Assembly: GCA_948474755.1 (NCBI GenBank)
Contig: CAOLHI010000394.1
Coordinates: 372,001 to 436,000 of the forward strand
Direction: 5' to 3'
Source of the DNA: Ctenosaura bakeri
Lineage: Eukaryota > Chordata > Lepidosauria > Squamata > Iguanidae
DNA length: 64,000 nt
Below the pieces are notes generated by a model. That model saw only the letters and a list, made by a program, of their open reading frames with translations, was not told the origin of the DNA and did no database searches. Positions 36,807 to 49,545 of this stretch are shown here, in pieces (the stretch's first letter is position 1; each line of letters begins with the position of its first letter). Position numbers and translations under genes: made by a program.

Positions 36807-37211
36807 TGAACTAGCATTGCACCTAAACCAGTAATATAGAAGCAGATGAACAAACAATAGTTGTTTAGGGTCCCCCCATGATGGGAGAAAGGTGGGATAT
36901 ATATATAATAAAATCAAATCTAGGAGTTGTCAATAGAATGGTAACAATAACAACTGTAATTCTGAAAAACTGAAGGAGAGTTTGATAAAAAAAAAATTAA
37001 GGATGCCTCTTAAGAAAATGTAAATTGTGTTGACCATAATACAAACAATATTGGCCAGCAATATCTCTAATAGGCCATCTTAGTGGGGTCCCTGGGGTAC
37101 CAAATCTGCTGTTATAGTCTGAACCTTAAAGGAGCTGTTCAAGTGCTGAACTCCATGCACAAAATAGGTTTAGCACTTTGATCACTTCTTTAAAATTCAG
37201 AGTAAAACCTA

Positions 37212-37408
37212 GGACATTTCCGCACAACACTGTTATACTGTTACTATTCCACTTTCAACATCCTGTGGAATCCTGGGATTTGAAGGAAGGGACTTTTAGA
37301 ATTCTCAGCCAGAGAGCTCTTTGGCCTCAGTAAACTACAAACCACAGAATTCCACACGATGTTGAAAGTGGAATAATAGCACTATAACAGTGTATTGCAG
37401 AAATGGCC
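37212..37408. mobile_element. Family B palindromic MITE, copy 4
   Basis: Termini GGACATTTCCGCACAAC and TTGCAGAAATGGCC. Arms ttccactttcaacatcctgt and gatgttgaaagtggaataat. Flanks CTA and ATA match at two of three bases. Confidence 0.86.
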
Positions 37409-37806
37409 ATAGTATGGATTTACTACCCATATGGGCATGGGAGTCATGAGCTACCACCAGACCAACTAAATATCACTTAAAAAATGTTTTGAAATAATGA
37501 GATCTCTTCAGTAGGCACAACATTACACATTGCAGGTTGAAGGTGATTCAAGGAAGAGTCTGCTCACAAGAGTCACGATCTTAAATCTAAATGAGATGGA
37601 ATGTCTGCAGATATTCATATAAGGCTCTAGGAGGTGACATCACACTGTCAGGTTTCACATGGAGCTACTGCTAGGGCAGGGTACAAATTCATTCACCCAA
37701 ATCTGGGGGCTACATGCGACTTATTCTAGGAAATAGACCTTACAAGGCATTATGTTTTTGTCTTATTTGTCCCTGTCTCTTCACATTTATGTTTACCATC
37801 CTCCCT

Positions 37807-37913
37807 AGGTTGGTGCCTTCCAAAGAATACAATTGGGACTACAACTCCCAGAATCTGCCTGAGGGATTTTGTGAGCTGTAATCCAACACATCTGGAAGGC
37901 ACTCAGTTTGTGA
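37807..37913. repeat. Family D palindromic repeat
   Basis: ttggtgccttccaaag and tctggaaggcactcag are inverted ends; actacaactcccagaatct lies inside. Confidence 0.65.
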
Positions 37914-38287
37914 CAGCTGATATACACAAAGCAAAAAGAAACACATTCAAGGAAGCTACTTTACTACCTGCAAAACTAGCACATATTGTGAAAGGAAGGA
38001 TAGTGTGTAATCATGTGCCATTTAATTAATTTGGTATACAGTCGAACCAGTTCACAATCTGGTTATGCAGAAAGAGAGGCAGCGAAACAATCCACTTCCC
38101 ACATGGAAATAATAATTCCTTTCAACCCAGTTAGTGATTAGCTTTGACTTGACCTTCAGAGTAACATCATTTGATGATGATGTTTTTAAAGGTAACTATT
38201 CAAAATAATATATAAAAATAATTATAACAGCAAGAGGTAGCAGATTTTTTTTTTTTTACCATTTCTTTACCAAAAATAAATATGGAG

Positions 38288-38515
38288 CAAGCATGGTATG
38301 GAGGTTTGAGTGCTGGACTAGGACTATGGGAGACCCGGGTTTGAATTCCCATTCAACCATGGTAACCCACTGGGTTACCATGGGCAAGTCACACTCTCTC
38401 AGCCTTATAGGAAAGCAATGGCAAACTATCACTGAATAAATTCTGTCAAGAAAATCCTATGATAGGATTGCCATAAGCCAGAAGTTGGCCTGATTACACA
38501 GAACTACAACAGCAA
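38288..38515 (+). mobile_element. Sauria-type SINE, full length
   Basis: Head agcatggtatggaggtttga, B-box-like gggtttgaattcc, body ccatggtaacccactgggtt, tail aactacaacagcaag. Confidence 0.88.
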
Positions 38516-40365
38516 GATTTCTTTAGTATGTCTAGTAGGGAATAGGACAGGAAGCAGTGGTTTTAACCTACAGAAAGATACTTTTAGGCTACATGTTAGG
38601 AAGAATAGAATAAAGATTGGACTATATCAATAATAGAACAAGTTGCTTAGGAAGGTTGGAGAATCACCTTCCTTGAAGACTGAAGACATTTCACCTATAT
38701 GTATCTGTCTCTCATGGACTGTTGTAGCATCAAATGGCCACTTTATGAATGAGCGATGAGTGACACATTAATCATCACAGGTAGAATCTTCCTGTCATTT
38801 AGTAGCAAGCCAACAATAATAATTTTTTGAAAGGGGGCAGTTCACACATATCTACCATAGTCATCAAGTTTCGGTTATATAAGATGAGATCAAGCAACTA
38901 ATATGCATATATGAAAGACACAAACAAAAGACATGCAGAGTATGGCATGAAACTGGAACGTCTAGCTTTAAGTATGGAATATACTCAAAGGTGAGGATGA
39001 ACATGAGACACAACATGATCCCACCGAAACGAGATGACTCCAGTATAGACGTTGGTATAGTCTGGTTGTGATTTCATGCACTCACAGAAACAAAGGAGAA
39101 AGTGAAATAAATATTTATAGAAAACTTCCACAGTGGCCCTAGAAACTCAGCTACCACCCACAAATCACATTGTTGTGCAGTGAGGATGACCTCAGAATAG
39201 CCGTGTACAGCAGGCAGCCATCAGCACAGGACAACAGCTGCTATGCCATTATGACATCATCCTACCTTGTCACACTTCATCCTATGCCTAGTACACAGAA
39301 AGTGCCTGCATGGCAGCTCTGCTCCCATTATATCAATATTATCTCCCCTTCCTGGCAGCTGTAGCATTGCACTTTTCTGAAACAAGGACATTTCATAGCA
39401 ATCCCATCCAAACAAACAGGTGTTCATCAAGGCTTAAATTGCTCTCTTGGTCTTTGAAGATTTATTAAGTTCATTCAAAACTGATGATTTTAATTTTAAC
39501 AGGACACATTTACAGTACCTCCGTTCTATATTCTATGGATAAAAATTCTTGGTTTGTACCTGTTCATGGTGTTGCAATAATTTTCACTCAGCCTTAAACA
39601 ATTATTTCAGATGTAACACTAATTTTAAAGTCACATGTTCCTGTATCTGTAGATTTTTAATTCTGCATTTTTTTCTCACATTTTGCCCCTGCATCTTTGT
39701 TTCCAGATTTTTTTCTGGGCAAACAGAAGCTATCCCCCCATATCCTAATTTCATAACAAAAATTTAAAGGTTACTATTTTAAGCTTTGTTTTTAGTTCCT
39801 TGTTTTGCTTAGCTTAGAATCCAGATATGGACAATCATAAAGATAAAATCTAGAGGCACAGACATTAAAGCAGGAGCACATACTGGCAGCTTTGGTAAAT
39901 GAAACACTTGATAAATGGGGTTAGCTTGCATTGCATGACTCACTGCAACGTAAGTAACAAGAGCTAAATGTGCTTTAGAACACACTCCACTGCATGAATA
40001 TGTGTTGGGTTTCTTTGGAGAGCTGATAATTATCCTCAGAGATCTGTTTACTGTCAGCATTATGATATTTGATGTGTGTTAATTCTGGAGCCTTGATTGA
40101 GGTGTTTAGCACCACACTGGAGTATGAAATTATAAAAGATTAGTTCAAATCCTTAGTGTTAGAATATACTGGATTGCAGGTGAACTCACCAATTACCATT
40201 AGCCCTGTTTAACTGAGCAATTGATTCATCAATTAGAATTGTGCAAAGGAAAAAGGGCAAAACACATTGCTAAAGGGGGCAAAACAGCAGCATTCTGCCA
40301 CAATCCAACTAGTAAGAGGTCCGTCAAAATAACATGGTCTTTGCCTGTCAACAAAGGAGGTTTGA
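38516..40365. other. Intergenic stretch without recognised gene
   Basis: AT-rich sequence; no repeat family or exon recognised. Confidence 0.4.
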
Positions 40366-40569
40366 GACACATTTCTTCTTCACTATACTATCACAATGTT
40401 ATTATTCCACTACAACATTCTGTAGAATTCTGGGTTTGTAGTTTAGTGAGGCTTAAGAGCTCTCTGGCTGAGAATTCTAAATGTCTCTCTCAAACTGCAA
40501 AGTCCAGGATTTCATATGATGGTGCCATTGCAGTTAAATAGTACTATAACAGTGTGGTTTGATAGGGTC
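40366..40569. mobile_element. Family B palindromic MITE, copy 5 (degraded)
   Basis: Recognisable centre attctgggtttgtagtttag, gagctctctggctgagaatt and ggatttcatatgatggtg, with both termini eroded (right end gtgtggtttgatagggtc). Confidence 0.7.
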
Positions 40570-41066
40570 ATAAGTCATGGAAGCTGTTTTGTACGCCCTC
40601 CCACTGAAGGCACAGATTCATATATCTCTCTTTGCTATATGTTCATGAATACAGCTGAGTTATGGATAACCTACACATTTGCAGTCACGATTAAGTGGGA
40701 AGCATATCAACTGGAGGTTTTTGGCAAAGCTAAAATAAATAAGCTATTTGAAATAAGCTGGTTATATTATTCCCTTGGCTGTCAAATGCAAAGGCATATT
40801 ACTCTTACATGTTAATATATTTTCAGTATGTGTTGTTCTGGACAAGGTTTTTATGGTGCAATCATCCTGCTTCATTTGGGGAATTTTATTGGGCTAGGCT
40901 GGGCTAGGGGAGTGTCTTCCATCTGTAAACTTTCTTTATAGGATGGCCACACACCTTCTTTCACAGGGGATAGTCCTCTGTTAAACATATCGAATAGATC
41001 CTGTTTAAAGGGCTGCCACAGGACAGCCTTCTTTTTGAAGGAATCATCTATTTGAAGAACTGTATG

Positions 41067-41236
41067 GAAAGCCAGCATGGTATAGTGGTTTGAGCATTGG
41101 ACTACAACCCTGGAAATCCACTGGGTGACCTTGGGCCCATCACACGCACACTCATCCCCCAGAAAACCCCATGATGGATTTGCTTCAGAGTCACCATAAG
41201 TCATAAACAATTGGAAGGCACACAACAACAACAACT
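41067..41236 (+). mobile_element. Sauria-type SINE with B-box deletion
   Basis: Head gccagcatggtatagtggtt, then accctggaaatccactgggt, so the gagaccagggttcgaatcc-type segment is missing. Body and tail gcacacaacaacaacaact are intact. Lacking its B box, this copy should be transcriptionally dead. Confidence 0.85.
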
Positions 41237-41980
41237 GATTCCAAGTTTAATTTAAAGATAAAGAACTATATAGAGCAGGGTTGTCATAACTTGGGGGTAC
41301 CAACTAAATTCTCAAGTAGTTGCTACATTTTTCCATGTTTTGAGGAGGGAAGACAAATCTCAGAGTATGCAGTAAGGGAGCAAATTTTATTTCTTTGTGT
41401 GGCCCTTATGCCTGGGCATCATCTCCACCCATTCCCAGTTTGCACAAGGGCTCACTGGTTCAGCCTGAAGATGTTTATGGACTACATCCAACTACTAGTC
41501 TAAACAGAGCAGGGCCATTAAATCAAAGAAATTTATGTGGACTACCACTCAACAATTGATTCAATATTTCATCCTAGTTGAAGCTAATAAACGAATTTAA
41601 GCCTATATGTGTGTTGCATGTGTAGCTATTGATCCACCAAAGAGCCAGACATAAGTGTAAAGGATTGGAGAGAGAGGCAGTGGTGGGTACATGCACTCTG
41701 GCCCATCATGCCATTTGCAAGAAGGAAGGGAAGATTGTCCCAACGCTGTCATTCATGACCCTTGTTGTTGCGCAATTGCCAACAATGATGGTTCAGAGCC
41801 TGGGCAGAAACTTTTGCTATGGGCTGGTGGTGAGACTTCCACAAGCCACAGAATCAGTTTAGGCAGGGCAAAATTCAGGATGTGTCATGTGTGCTGTAGA
41901 TAAGACCATGTGGGGTGTAAGCCATAGCAGGAATGGAAGCAGCTGCTGTAGTTGTTCAGCACATTTTGCCATTTGCCTCT

Positions 41981-42002
41981 AAACACACACACACACACAC
42001 AA
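41981..42002. repeat. (CA)n microsatellite
   Basis: About ten CA units. Confidence 0.9.
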
Positions 42003-42091
42003 ATGTGGGATATAATATGGCCCGATTAACCATTTTTTACTTGATCTTTGGGCTCATTTACTCAGATTCCATTTATGTCTGCTTCCATATA

Positions 42092-42310
42092 TAGCAATAG
42101 CAATAGAAGTTACATTTCTATACTGCTTATCAGTGCTAAGCACTCCCTAAATGGTTTACAATTTTGTAAGCTAATTGCCCCCAACAAGCTGGGTACTCAT
42201 TTTACCAACTATGGAAGGATGGAAGACTGAGTCAACCCGGAGCCCTGCAGGATTGAACTCACAATGTTGTGGCTACAGTACCAGCATTTAACCACTGCAC
42301 CACTAGGGCT
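42092..42310 (-). mobile_element. tRNA-derived SINE of a second squamate type
   Basis: On the + strand: agcaatagcaatagaagtta, aagcactccctaaatggttt, ggaaggatggaagactgagt, caggattgaactc (B box) and aaccactgcaccactaggg (head). It differs from Sauria SINEs in body and tail. Confidence 0.75.
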
Positions 42311-42913
42311 CCATAATCAGTTAACCAAGCTGCAATTCTGTTTGTTCTCCCAGATCCTCGCCCGCCACACCCCTATGACATCACAATGACCCACATTATG
42401 ACATCACAAGAACCCAGTGCTTGATGTTGTGGGCTGAGATCTATGAGATATAGGCCACTGTTGCCTAGGGAGAGAGATTCCAGACTCGTGCACCCTGGTC
42501 ATAGTCTTTCCCATTCAGATGAGATCTATTTTGATTCTGTTTAAATTAGGCAAATCATTTCTAACTTTTCATCTGTACATATAAATTAGTCTATTTAAAG
42601 TTATCTTATTTTGTATTTTTTTTCATGATGATGATGATGCATAAGTGACCATCTTGTGGGTTTTCCGATTGCTTCACATGTTAAAAGAACCCACTGCTTC
42701 TTTCATTCAAAATGGCAAGACAGAATAGCTGCACAATATCTTTTAATTCATAGCACTAGGAGCCCTCCTTCTGGAACAACAATTAATTTGGACTCGTGAG
42801 AAACCTATACTTTGGTTATCAAAATATGTGGTAGCCTATGCAAAGTACATGTATGCAAAGTATGCAAAGTATATTATGCATATGTACATATCACCGGCAT
42901 CTCTTATGTGTAT

Positions 42914-43163
42914 GTGTATGCTGTGTGCCTTCAAGTCATTTACAATTTATGGTGATCTTAATGTTTCTTGGCAAGATTTGTTCAGAGGGGGTTTGCCTTT
43001 GCCTTCTACTGAGGCTAAGATAGTGCGACTATCACAGTATTTTCTGGATCTGAGCATTTTGACATGCCCAAGGTCACCCAGTAGGCTTCCATCACTGCGC
43101 AGGGATTCAAATCCTCTTCTCCAGAGTCACAGTCCAACAGTCAAACCACTATATCCCATGCTA
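42914..43163 (-). mobile_element. Sauria-type SINE, inverted, near full length
   Basis: gctgtgtgccttcaagtcat, ttggcaagatttgttcagag, gggattcaaatcctcttctc and caaaccactatatcccatgc run from tail to head. An extra segment of about 30 bp sits in the middle. Confidence 0.88.
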
Positions 43164-43744
43164 GGTCTCACTTAGCATCTGTTATGTTATTCTAAAATCA
43201 ACAAGGCCTATTTCGGATAATGTAGTTCAAATCTCCTCAGTTGAATTTTTCTCAAGTGACTCTTTGTGCCTTTGAAAACATACAGAGCAGAAAGACTATG
43301 TATTAAATGGACTAGGTCATCCTCAACTTTGTGTACTAAAAAGAAGAGTTAGAAGAAAAGGCTATGTTCTTTTGAGAGGTAAGACTCACTGAAATCAATG
43401 GCACTGACTTCTGCGTAAATACACATATGTTTAGGCTATACCAAAATTCTGAGCAGTATTATAGTGCCATAATTCATTTGTTTAATTTGCACACTGAAAT
43501 ATCCTTGTATAAACAAAAATACACAAGACTTACTGCAACAATTCAGACATGTGAATTACCCATGAGAATGAGAAATCTGTCAATGCATGGATCTACCTGC
43601 TTGCTTTCTAAAATTCAGAGCTGTCAAATATGACTACATACACCACAAGGGATCCATGTTACTTTTTCTCTATGCCTACAAACAGGGGGAAAAAGTGCTG
43701 AGTGAGATGCATCTCTGGCAGATAGATGCAGAAATCTTCCTTAA

Positions 43745-43855
43745 TAAGGTTCAGCTCTGAAGCATACCGAGCATGTTTGCTTGGAAGCAAGACCTCTAAG
43801 TTCAATGGGAATTATTCCAAAACAAACATGCTGAAATAGGATGCAGCTTTCATGT
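43745..43855. repeat. Family E palindromic repeat
   Basis: gcatgtttgcttggaagcaa, cctctaagttcaatgggaat and aacatgctgaaataggatgc. Confidence 0.6.
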
Positions 43856-44354
43856 CACAAAGATCTTGGGCAATTGCACACCCACACATTGTTACATGCA
43901 TGCTACAAAAGTATTTACATCACCTTTGAATATATTCAGCCCACACCATCTGTCCACATGCCAATTCTCCTGCTTAAGCCTTCCAGTAAAAAGCAGAACG
44001 CCAATCTCTGAAAAGCATTCAGAGTCAAAACCTTACTCTATCTGCAGCAAAGAATGCTGACAGAAATTATTTGAGAATGCTTGTATTTGCACAATGTACC
44101 TTCAAAGATCCTGCCCACCCCCATTTCTTTCTGTGTTTGTACAAGGGAATTGCTGGTTGAAGTGCATCTTGTCTAGCCCATGGCAAAGAAAGGTTAAATC
44201 AGCAAGTGAAAGGAAATCTCCCTCTGGTAATCAAACCAGCCTGCAAGGGAAAATTACAGAAATATGTGTGTGCATGTGTGCCTTGAAATTGCTTAGTTGT
44301 GACAAAGTGACCCCAACCCCTTTCTAAATAAATTTCAAACCATGGGATATTAAT

Positions 44355-44355
<1 letters not shown>

Positions 44356-44389
<34 letters not shown>
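44356..44389. repeat. (GT)n microsatellite
   Basis: About 16 GT units abutting a 5S-head SINE, possibly grown from its tail. Confidence 0.92.
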
Positions 44390-44600
44390 GCCTGTCAACT
44401 TACAGTGACCTCGTAAATTTCATAGGGTTTTCTTAGGCAAGGAACACTCAGAGGTGGTTTTGCCAGTTCTTTCCTCTAAAGCATAGCCTACAGCACCTGG
44501 TATTTTTGGTGGTCTCCCACCCAAGTACTAACCAGAACACACCCTGATTGGCTTCCAAGATCAGAGGAGATCTGGGACCTTTAGGGTATTCCAGCCCTTG
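44390..44600 (-). mobile_element. 5S-head SINE
   Basis: + strand: cctgtcaacttacagtgacc, tcttaggcaaggaacactca, ccacccaagtactaaccaga and ttccaagatcagaggagatc, the complement of the 5S-like head. Confidence 0.82.
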
Positions 44601-44925
44601 CCAAAATATACCACCTAAATAATGGTAACTATTCAATGTAGATGTAGGGAGCAGTTGATCAGACATTAAGGGTAATCTTCTCCCAGGCAGCAGAGAGCTC
44701 TACCTAAAGCTAGATATCCTACATCTAGGCAATTGCTGTATTGACATGGTAATAATCCCAGATAGCTCCAGTCAAGTATGCTTTAATGTCTCAAATGGCT
44801 GCATGTCTCAGATTTGACTACTTTTCTGTTAAACCAAGTACCTAGCAATGTCTCTCAGGAAAGCCAGATGAGCATGCAGCAGGGCTGTTTAGTTCCTTTG
44901 CCTTAGGACCTAACCCAGAGCTTTC

Positions 44926-45213
44926 CAGACTTTTCATGTTAGCAACACACTTTTTAGACATGCATCATTTCGCAACACAGTAATCCAATTTTACTAGCAA
45001 CCCAGTGGTTAAATTAACCCCTTATAAGAGATACAGACACATACACAAATTGTAATAACAAAATGTATGGGGACACAACATATCTCATGAAAACATTTCA
45101 TATATTTTTAAAAATATATGATTTATAAATAATAACATACATTTCCAAGATTGTAGGTGACACACCTACACACTTCAGGCGATGTGTCGCTGCACACTGT
45201 TTGGAAAGCTCTG
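44926..45213. mobile_element. hAT (Charlie-like) non-autonomous transposon
   Basis: Termini CAGAGCTTTCCAGACT and GTTTGGAAAGCTCTG, with a perfect 8-bp target duplication ACCTAACC (44918-44925 and 45214-45221). The interior includes agcaacacactttttagac and ggtgacacacctacacac. The 8-bp duplication and CAGNG terminus fit the hAT superfamily. 288 bp, no coding capacity. Confidence 0.9.
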
Positions 45214-46271
45214 ACCTAACCAATCTAAAGTGGACTGTCCCCTGCACTAAAGCACATACAGTAACATGCTCCCAGACTCCAAAACTAAATTAATGAGTGG
45301 AGAGAGAAATCTGCTTGTTGCTTTGTGTTCTGATTCCTAGAAGAAATTTCCCTTTGCAGTGTCTTGCTGAAACAATGCTGAAATCGATTGCCAAGTTCTA
45401 CCTAACTCCTTTTCAACTAAAATCATTGACACATGGAATTTTCAATAATCTCTCTCACTCCTAAATCTGTTTAAGGGAGTACTTTCTTTGCACATTGGAA
45501 GCTTCCTCCACCTAGTCCCTCTTTCTCTGGCATGGAGGTATCCATCCCTATTTGGCAAGCATCCCTCTCTGTCTCATTTCTCCTCTTTGCAATCTCTGAA
45601 CCTCAGACTTCTTAGCTGCAAACACCTGCCACCACTTTCAGTGTGAATACATGTCACCTTGATCAGTGCCCTCAGATTGAGCCTTCTGAACTTGCTTGCT
45701 TAATGTTTCCTTGTTCTGAAGCAATTATGCTGTATTGCTTAGTTATCTCTTTTATCTAATTACTGTTTGCCATTTATGAATATCTACCATAATATTTGCA
45801 GTAACTGTGTATGTTCAAGTAAATTGCTCTTTCTGACACCTCTGTTTGTATATGCCTCAAATCACAGGAACATATACCGCTTCAAAACCCCAGCATGAGT
45901 TTTCCCTACCACCAGCATAAAAATTACTGGATTACCCCATCACCAGGCTGACCCATCAATCATACAAAAAGTGTGTGGAAGACAGTCTTGGGGAAAGGAA
46001 TGCCCTAACAACAATCAGAAAGGGATGGGGATGGGCAATCTCACTACAGTATTTTTATTTGCCTTATTGCCAGAGGCTGACTGAACAATAAAGATAGGAG
46101 AGGAAGAGATGGAGTGGAAGTCAGGAGGCAAGCAGAAGTTCAACAATGTTCTTGCAGCTTGATATGCCTTAGGACTATTGTGTGTGTGTGTGTGAATATC
46201 AATGCTGAGTGTGAACGGGGGAGAGTACCTGCCTCTACACAGTACATAAACAGCTCATTTATGTTAACAAA

Positions 46272-46348
46272 GCAGTCATATGTGTTTACTCAGAAGTAAA
46301 CCCTGCTGAGTTCAGTGGGAATCACTCCCAAGTAAATGTCTACAAATT
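46272..46348. repeat. Family E palindromic repeat
   Basis: tgtgtttactcagaagtaaa, ctgagttcagtgggaatcac and tcccaagtaaatgtctaca, inverted about the centre. Confidence 0.65.
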
Positions 46349-46743
46349 CTAACCTGTGCAACTTTCTAGAAGAACATTGACATGCATCAAATTCGTTATG
46401 ATAATATTTTTTCCAATCGTATGTATTCTGACTAATTCTGTTCTTTTTAACCTGCTGGAGCTGAATGTGTTGTATATAATTCCCCTCCCTTTCCCTTCCC
46501 AAAAATCCTGTGAGGTACATTATGCTGAGAGGCTGTGATTACAGTATATCAAGGTGATTTTGTGAGCTTTATGGGAAAGCTGGGATATATGTGAAGCTGA
46601 TATATCATGGGTGTTGAGCAGAAATGGTACGTGTGAATGTATAGCTCATTCTGTGGTTGTGAGTTTGAGATACAACTATCACTCTGAGCAAAATTTGGAT
46701 AATTTTACATTAATGTATAGTATAATATTTAAATCAGGCTGTA

Positions 46744-46788
46744 TGCATGTGCACACACGCGCGTGTGCACACACACACACACACACAC
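46744..46788. repeat. Alternating CA/CG tract
   Basis: gtgcacacacgcgcgtgtgc followed by about ten CA units; strictly alternating purine-pyrimidine and partly self-complementary. Confidence 0.9.
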
Positions 46789-47250
46789 TAAATGTTGCTG
46801 AGGACTTGACTCTTTGTAAGTGGACTTACATATGCAGGAATTAGAATTACAGCGTTGCATAATGTCCGTACCCAGTAGAGGACTGCTATGTAGCAGAGCC
46901 AGAAAGAGCCCAATGTGCATTGGTTTTAAATGTGCATCATGTAAGTCCTGATGTGCATCACATTGGTCCTGATGCACATAAGGCACACTTGCTGATATCC
47001 CATTACACATCTTCACAATTCAGTAAAGGGGTCTCTTAGTGCCTCTGCCCTATAGGTAGGTATATTTAAATGCATGTAACGTAATCATTCCTGTAGGATC
47101 ACAATGATTGATTAAGAGCTTCTTTTTCCCCTAAAGAAAAAGACCTAAATCCAGAGATTTCTCTGCTTAAAATACTACTATTTTATGTTTTCTTTCTCAT
47201 TAATAACTGTGCATTTCACCATATCCTTTCAATCACCCGTTCTTGTCATT

Positions 47251-47570
47251 CAAGGTTTTAATCACAAGAGGCAGGTAAATTGCAATTACAGAAAAATAAT
47301 AGCATCTTTGGCTGGGACTTATCACCTGATGTTGTTCCTCTTCTGTTGTTCTCCTGGTGGGATACCCTTTGGGAAGCATTTCCTTTACAAAGGAAGTCAT
47401 TAATGGATTAATCTGTTAATGACCTCCTTTGTAAAAGGAGCACCTTCTAAATGGTCTCCCACTGAGAGAACAACAGAAGGGGAATGAAGCAATGTAGTAA
47501 GTCTCAGACAAAGTCACTATTATCCTGCTGCAATTGCAATTTACCCACCTTATATGTGATAAAGCCTTAA
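47251..47570. mobile_element. Large palindromic element, 320 bp
   Basis: Two arms of about 155 bp pair imperfectly: ggtaaattgcaattacag with ctgcaattgcaatttaccc, and cctcttctgttgttctc with gagaacaacagaagggg. The centre aaaggaagtcattaatgg faces gttaatgacctcctttg. Ends caaggttttaatcac and gtgataaagccttaa are inverted. No target duplication was read. Confidence 0.8.
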
Positions 47571-48164
47571 GTCACATACCTTACAAATTCACAGGGATGT
47601 CACTATTTTAATCTGTGAAATGTTGGAGGGTATGTGTTTGGGTGTGGGTTATTGAGTCCAATCTGGTTAAGGTGCACTACCACAAACAACCAATGATCTC
47701 TTGAAGACATTTGTATTCAGAAAATGTATCAGTTCATACATGTGGTCTGAGGGCATGCCTGGTAACTCCATTTAAAAGAACACTTCCAGCAACATGCAAA
47801 TGAATACTTGCAATAATTGAGTTTAGTTTTAAAAGTTAGGATATATCACCTTTAACAATCTCACGCAGGTACCTCTGTGATGTTTATGTTGGATTTACTG
47901 GGCCTTTGTGAGCTGCTATTTGGGGATGCAAGGGATACGGGTGGCGAAGATAAAGCTCATGTGCAATCCTGTAATTGCCAAGTTATTTCTGGGTGGCTGA
48001 CATATTTATACCATTAAATTACAACTTCTAAATATCAAGGACTACTTAAATAGCTCTGTAGAAGTCACAGATCTCTCCACCCTACCCCCTCCTCACAATC
48101 TACTTTTGACTCATGTTGTGCTTAACTTTTCCATTTTTGCAGATCCTTGGAAAATTACATTTCT

Positions 48165-48243
48165 TTCACTACAGCTTCCAGAACTCCTCTGTCTGGATGC
48201 CATGGTGGTTGAGAGATTCTGGGAGCTGTAGTCCAAAAAGCAA
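48165..48243. repeat. Family D palindromic repeat
   Basis: ctacagcttccagaactcct facing gattctgggagctgtagtcc. Confidence 0.7.
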
Positions 48244-49059
48244 CTTTTCTAAATTCTAAGTTCTGCTGTTTTGTAACTTACTGTTCTGTGCTATTACAAA
48301 ATCCTTTTCTACTATGCAAACTGATCTGTGTTTTTCCTCACTCTTTGGAACTGTAGCATGTTCTTGTCTCAACGCTGGCATGGGACATGAGAGATGGAAC
48401 ATACTAGCTGGCAAGGCATGTTGCTTAATGGATCGAAAATAGTAGCTCATTTGGGAACACGGAGAGGCTTTTGTTTCCTTTCTTCATTCTGGCAGAATGG
48501 ATTCCGTGTACCAGGAGCAGAAAGACATGGTCTTTTAATTTTGTTTTTGCCATTAAGTAGGTTTTTTCCCCTGTCTATAGCCTGATTGCATAAACTTCTA
48601 TGCTGAAACAGTGGTTCATATGATCTGGAGGAAGGATCTTGCTGACAACTTGAAAACATAGCTTGTCTTTTCATGCAAGAAAGATCCTGGCCTCAATACT
48701 GCAACACAGGTTGTCATTGATCCTGGTGTGAATCATGCTGTTTCCATATCAAAAGTCCTTTGACAGGTTTTGTGAGATGCTGTGGATAACAAAGTACCAT
48801 GGCGGCCTACAGCATGGGTGCAACTCTGCATCTTCAGTTTATGGCTTTTGTATTAAAGGTCTGTTAATTGGATATATGAAATACCTACATGGCTTTATCT
48901 ACAATCATGGAAAATAGAGATGCCACCATTTTGTTTTGTTTACAGTTAGTGCCCTTGTACTTTCAGCAGAAGTCTGGCCCATCAAAGAAACATCCAAAGA
49001 AACCTATGTAGTCAGAGTAAAGGCCTATTTAGTTTAGGATTTACTTCACAGTTGCTTGT

Positions 49060-49545
49060 AGGAAGCCTAGAATCAAGACACGACTGCAACCCTCTTGTCA
49101 ACTGCACTCTCTGCCTTATGTTCCTCCGCAATTGCTATATAGAGACCTACTACTGCTGGTGCTGGAGGGAATATATCTTCACATCATGGCTAGTATCACT
49201 GACAGCCCTGTCCACCATGAATCTGTTCAATCTCCTTTTAAAGTTGTCCGTACTGGTGGCCATCTCTACTTTTTGTGACAGTGCATTACAGAGCTTGACT
49301 ATGTATTGTGTGGAAAAAGTATATTCTTTTCTCTCTCCTAAATCTTCAACCATTCAACATTAGTGGATAATCCAAATATTATTGGAGAAGGCAGCATTAT
49401 GAGAGAAGAGGGGAAAACCTTTGCTGTGTCTACTTTCTCCATCCATGTTAGGCATATGTTTTTATACCTCTGTCATGTCTCATAGTCTAATTTTTCAAAA
49501 GCTAAACTAAAAAGTCCTAAAGATTTAGCAAGTGTGTCTTTTCTT
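49060..49545 (-). mobile_element. L2/CR1-type LINE remnant
   Basis: + strand blocks ccttttaaagttgtccgtac, cagtgcattacagagcttga, tgtgtggaaaaagtatattc and ataccttt-like/tctgtcatgtctcat. The minus strand reads like a degraded ORF2 end (RGDMIEVYK-type region). Many stops; inactive. Confidence 0.6.

Larger units (their letters stand above)
45222..47250. other. Intergenic stretch without recognised gene
   Basis: Holds a family E repeat at 46272 and an alternating purine-pyrimidine tract at 46744. Otherwise nothing recognised. Confidence 0.4.

Noticed and set aside
42838..43175. 115-codon plus-strand frame
   Set aside because: It is a translation across an inverted Sauria SINE.
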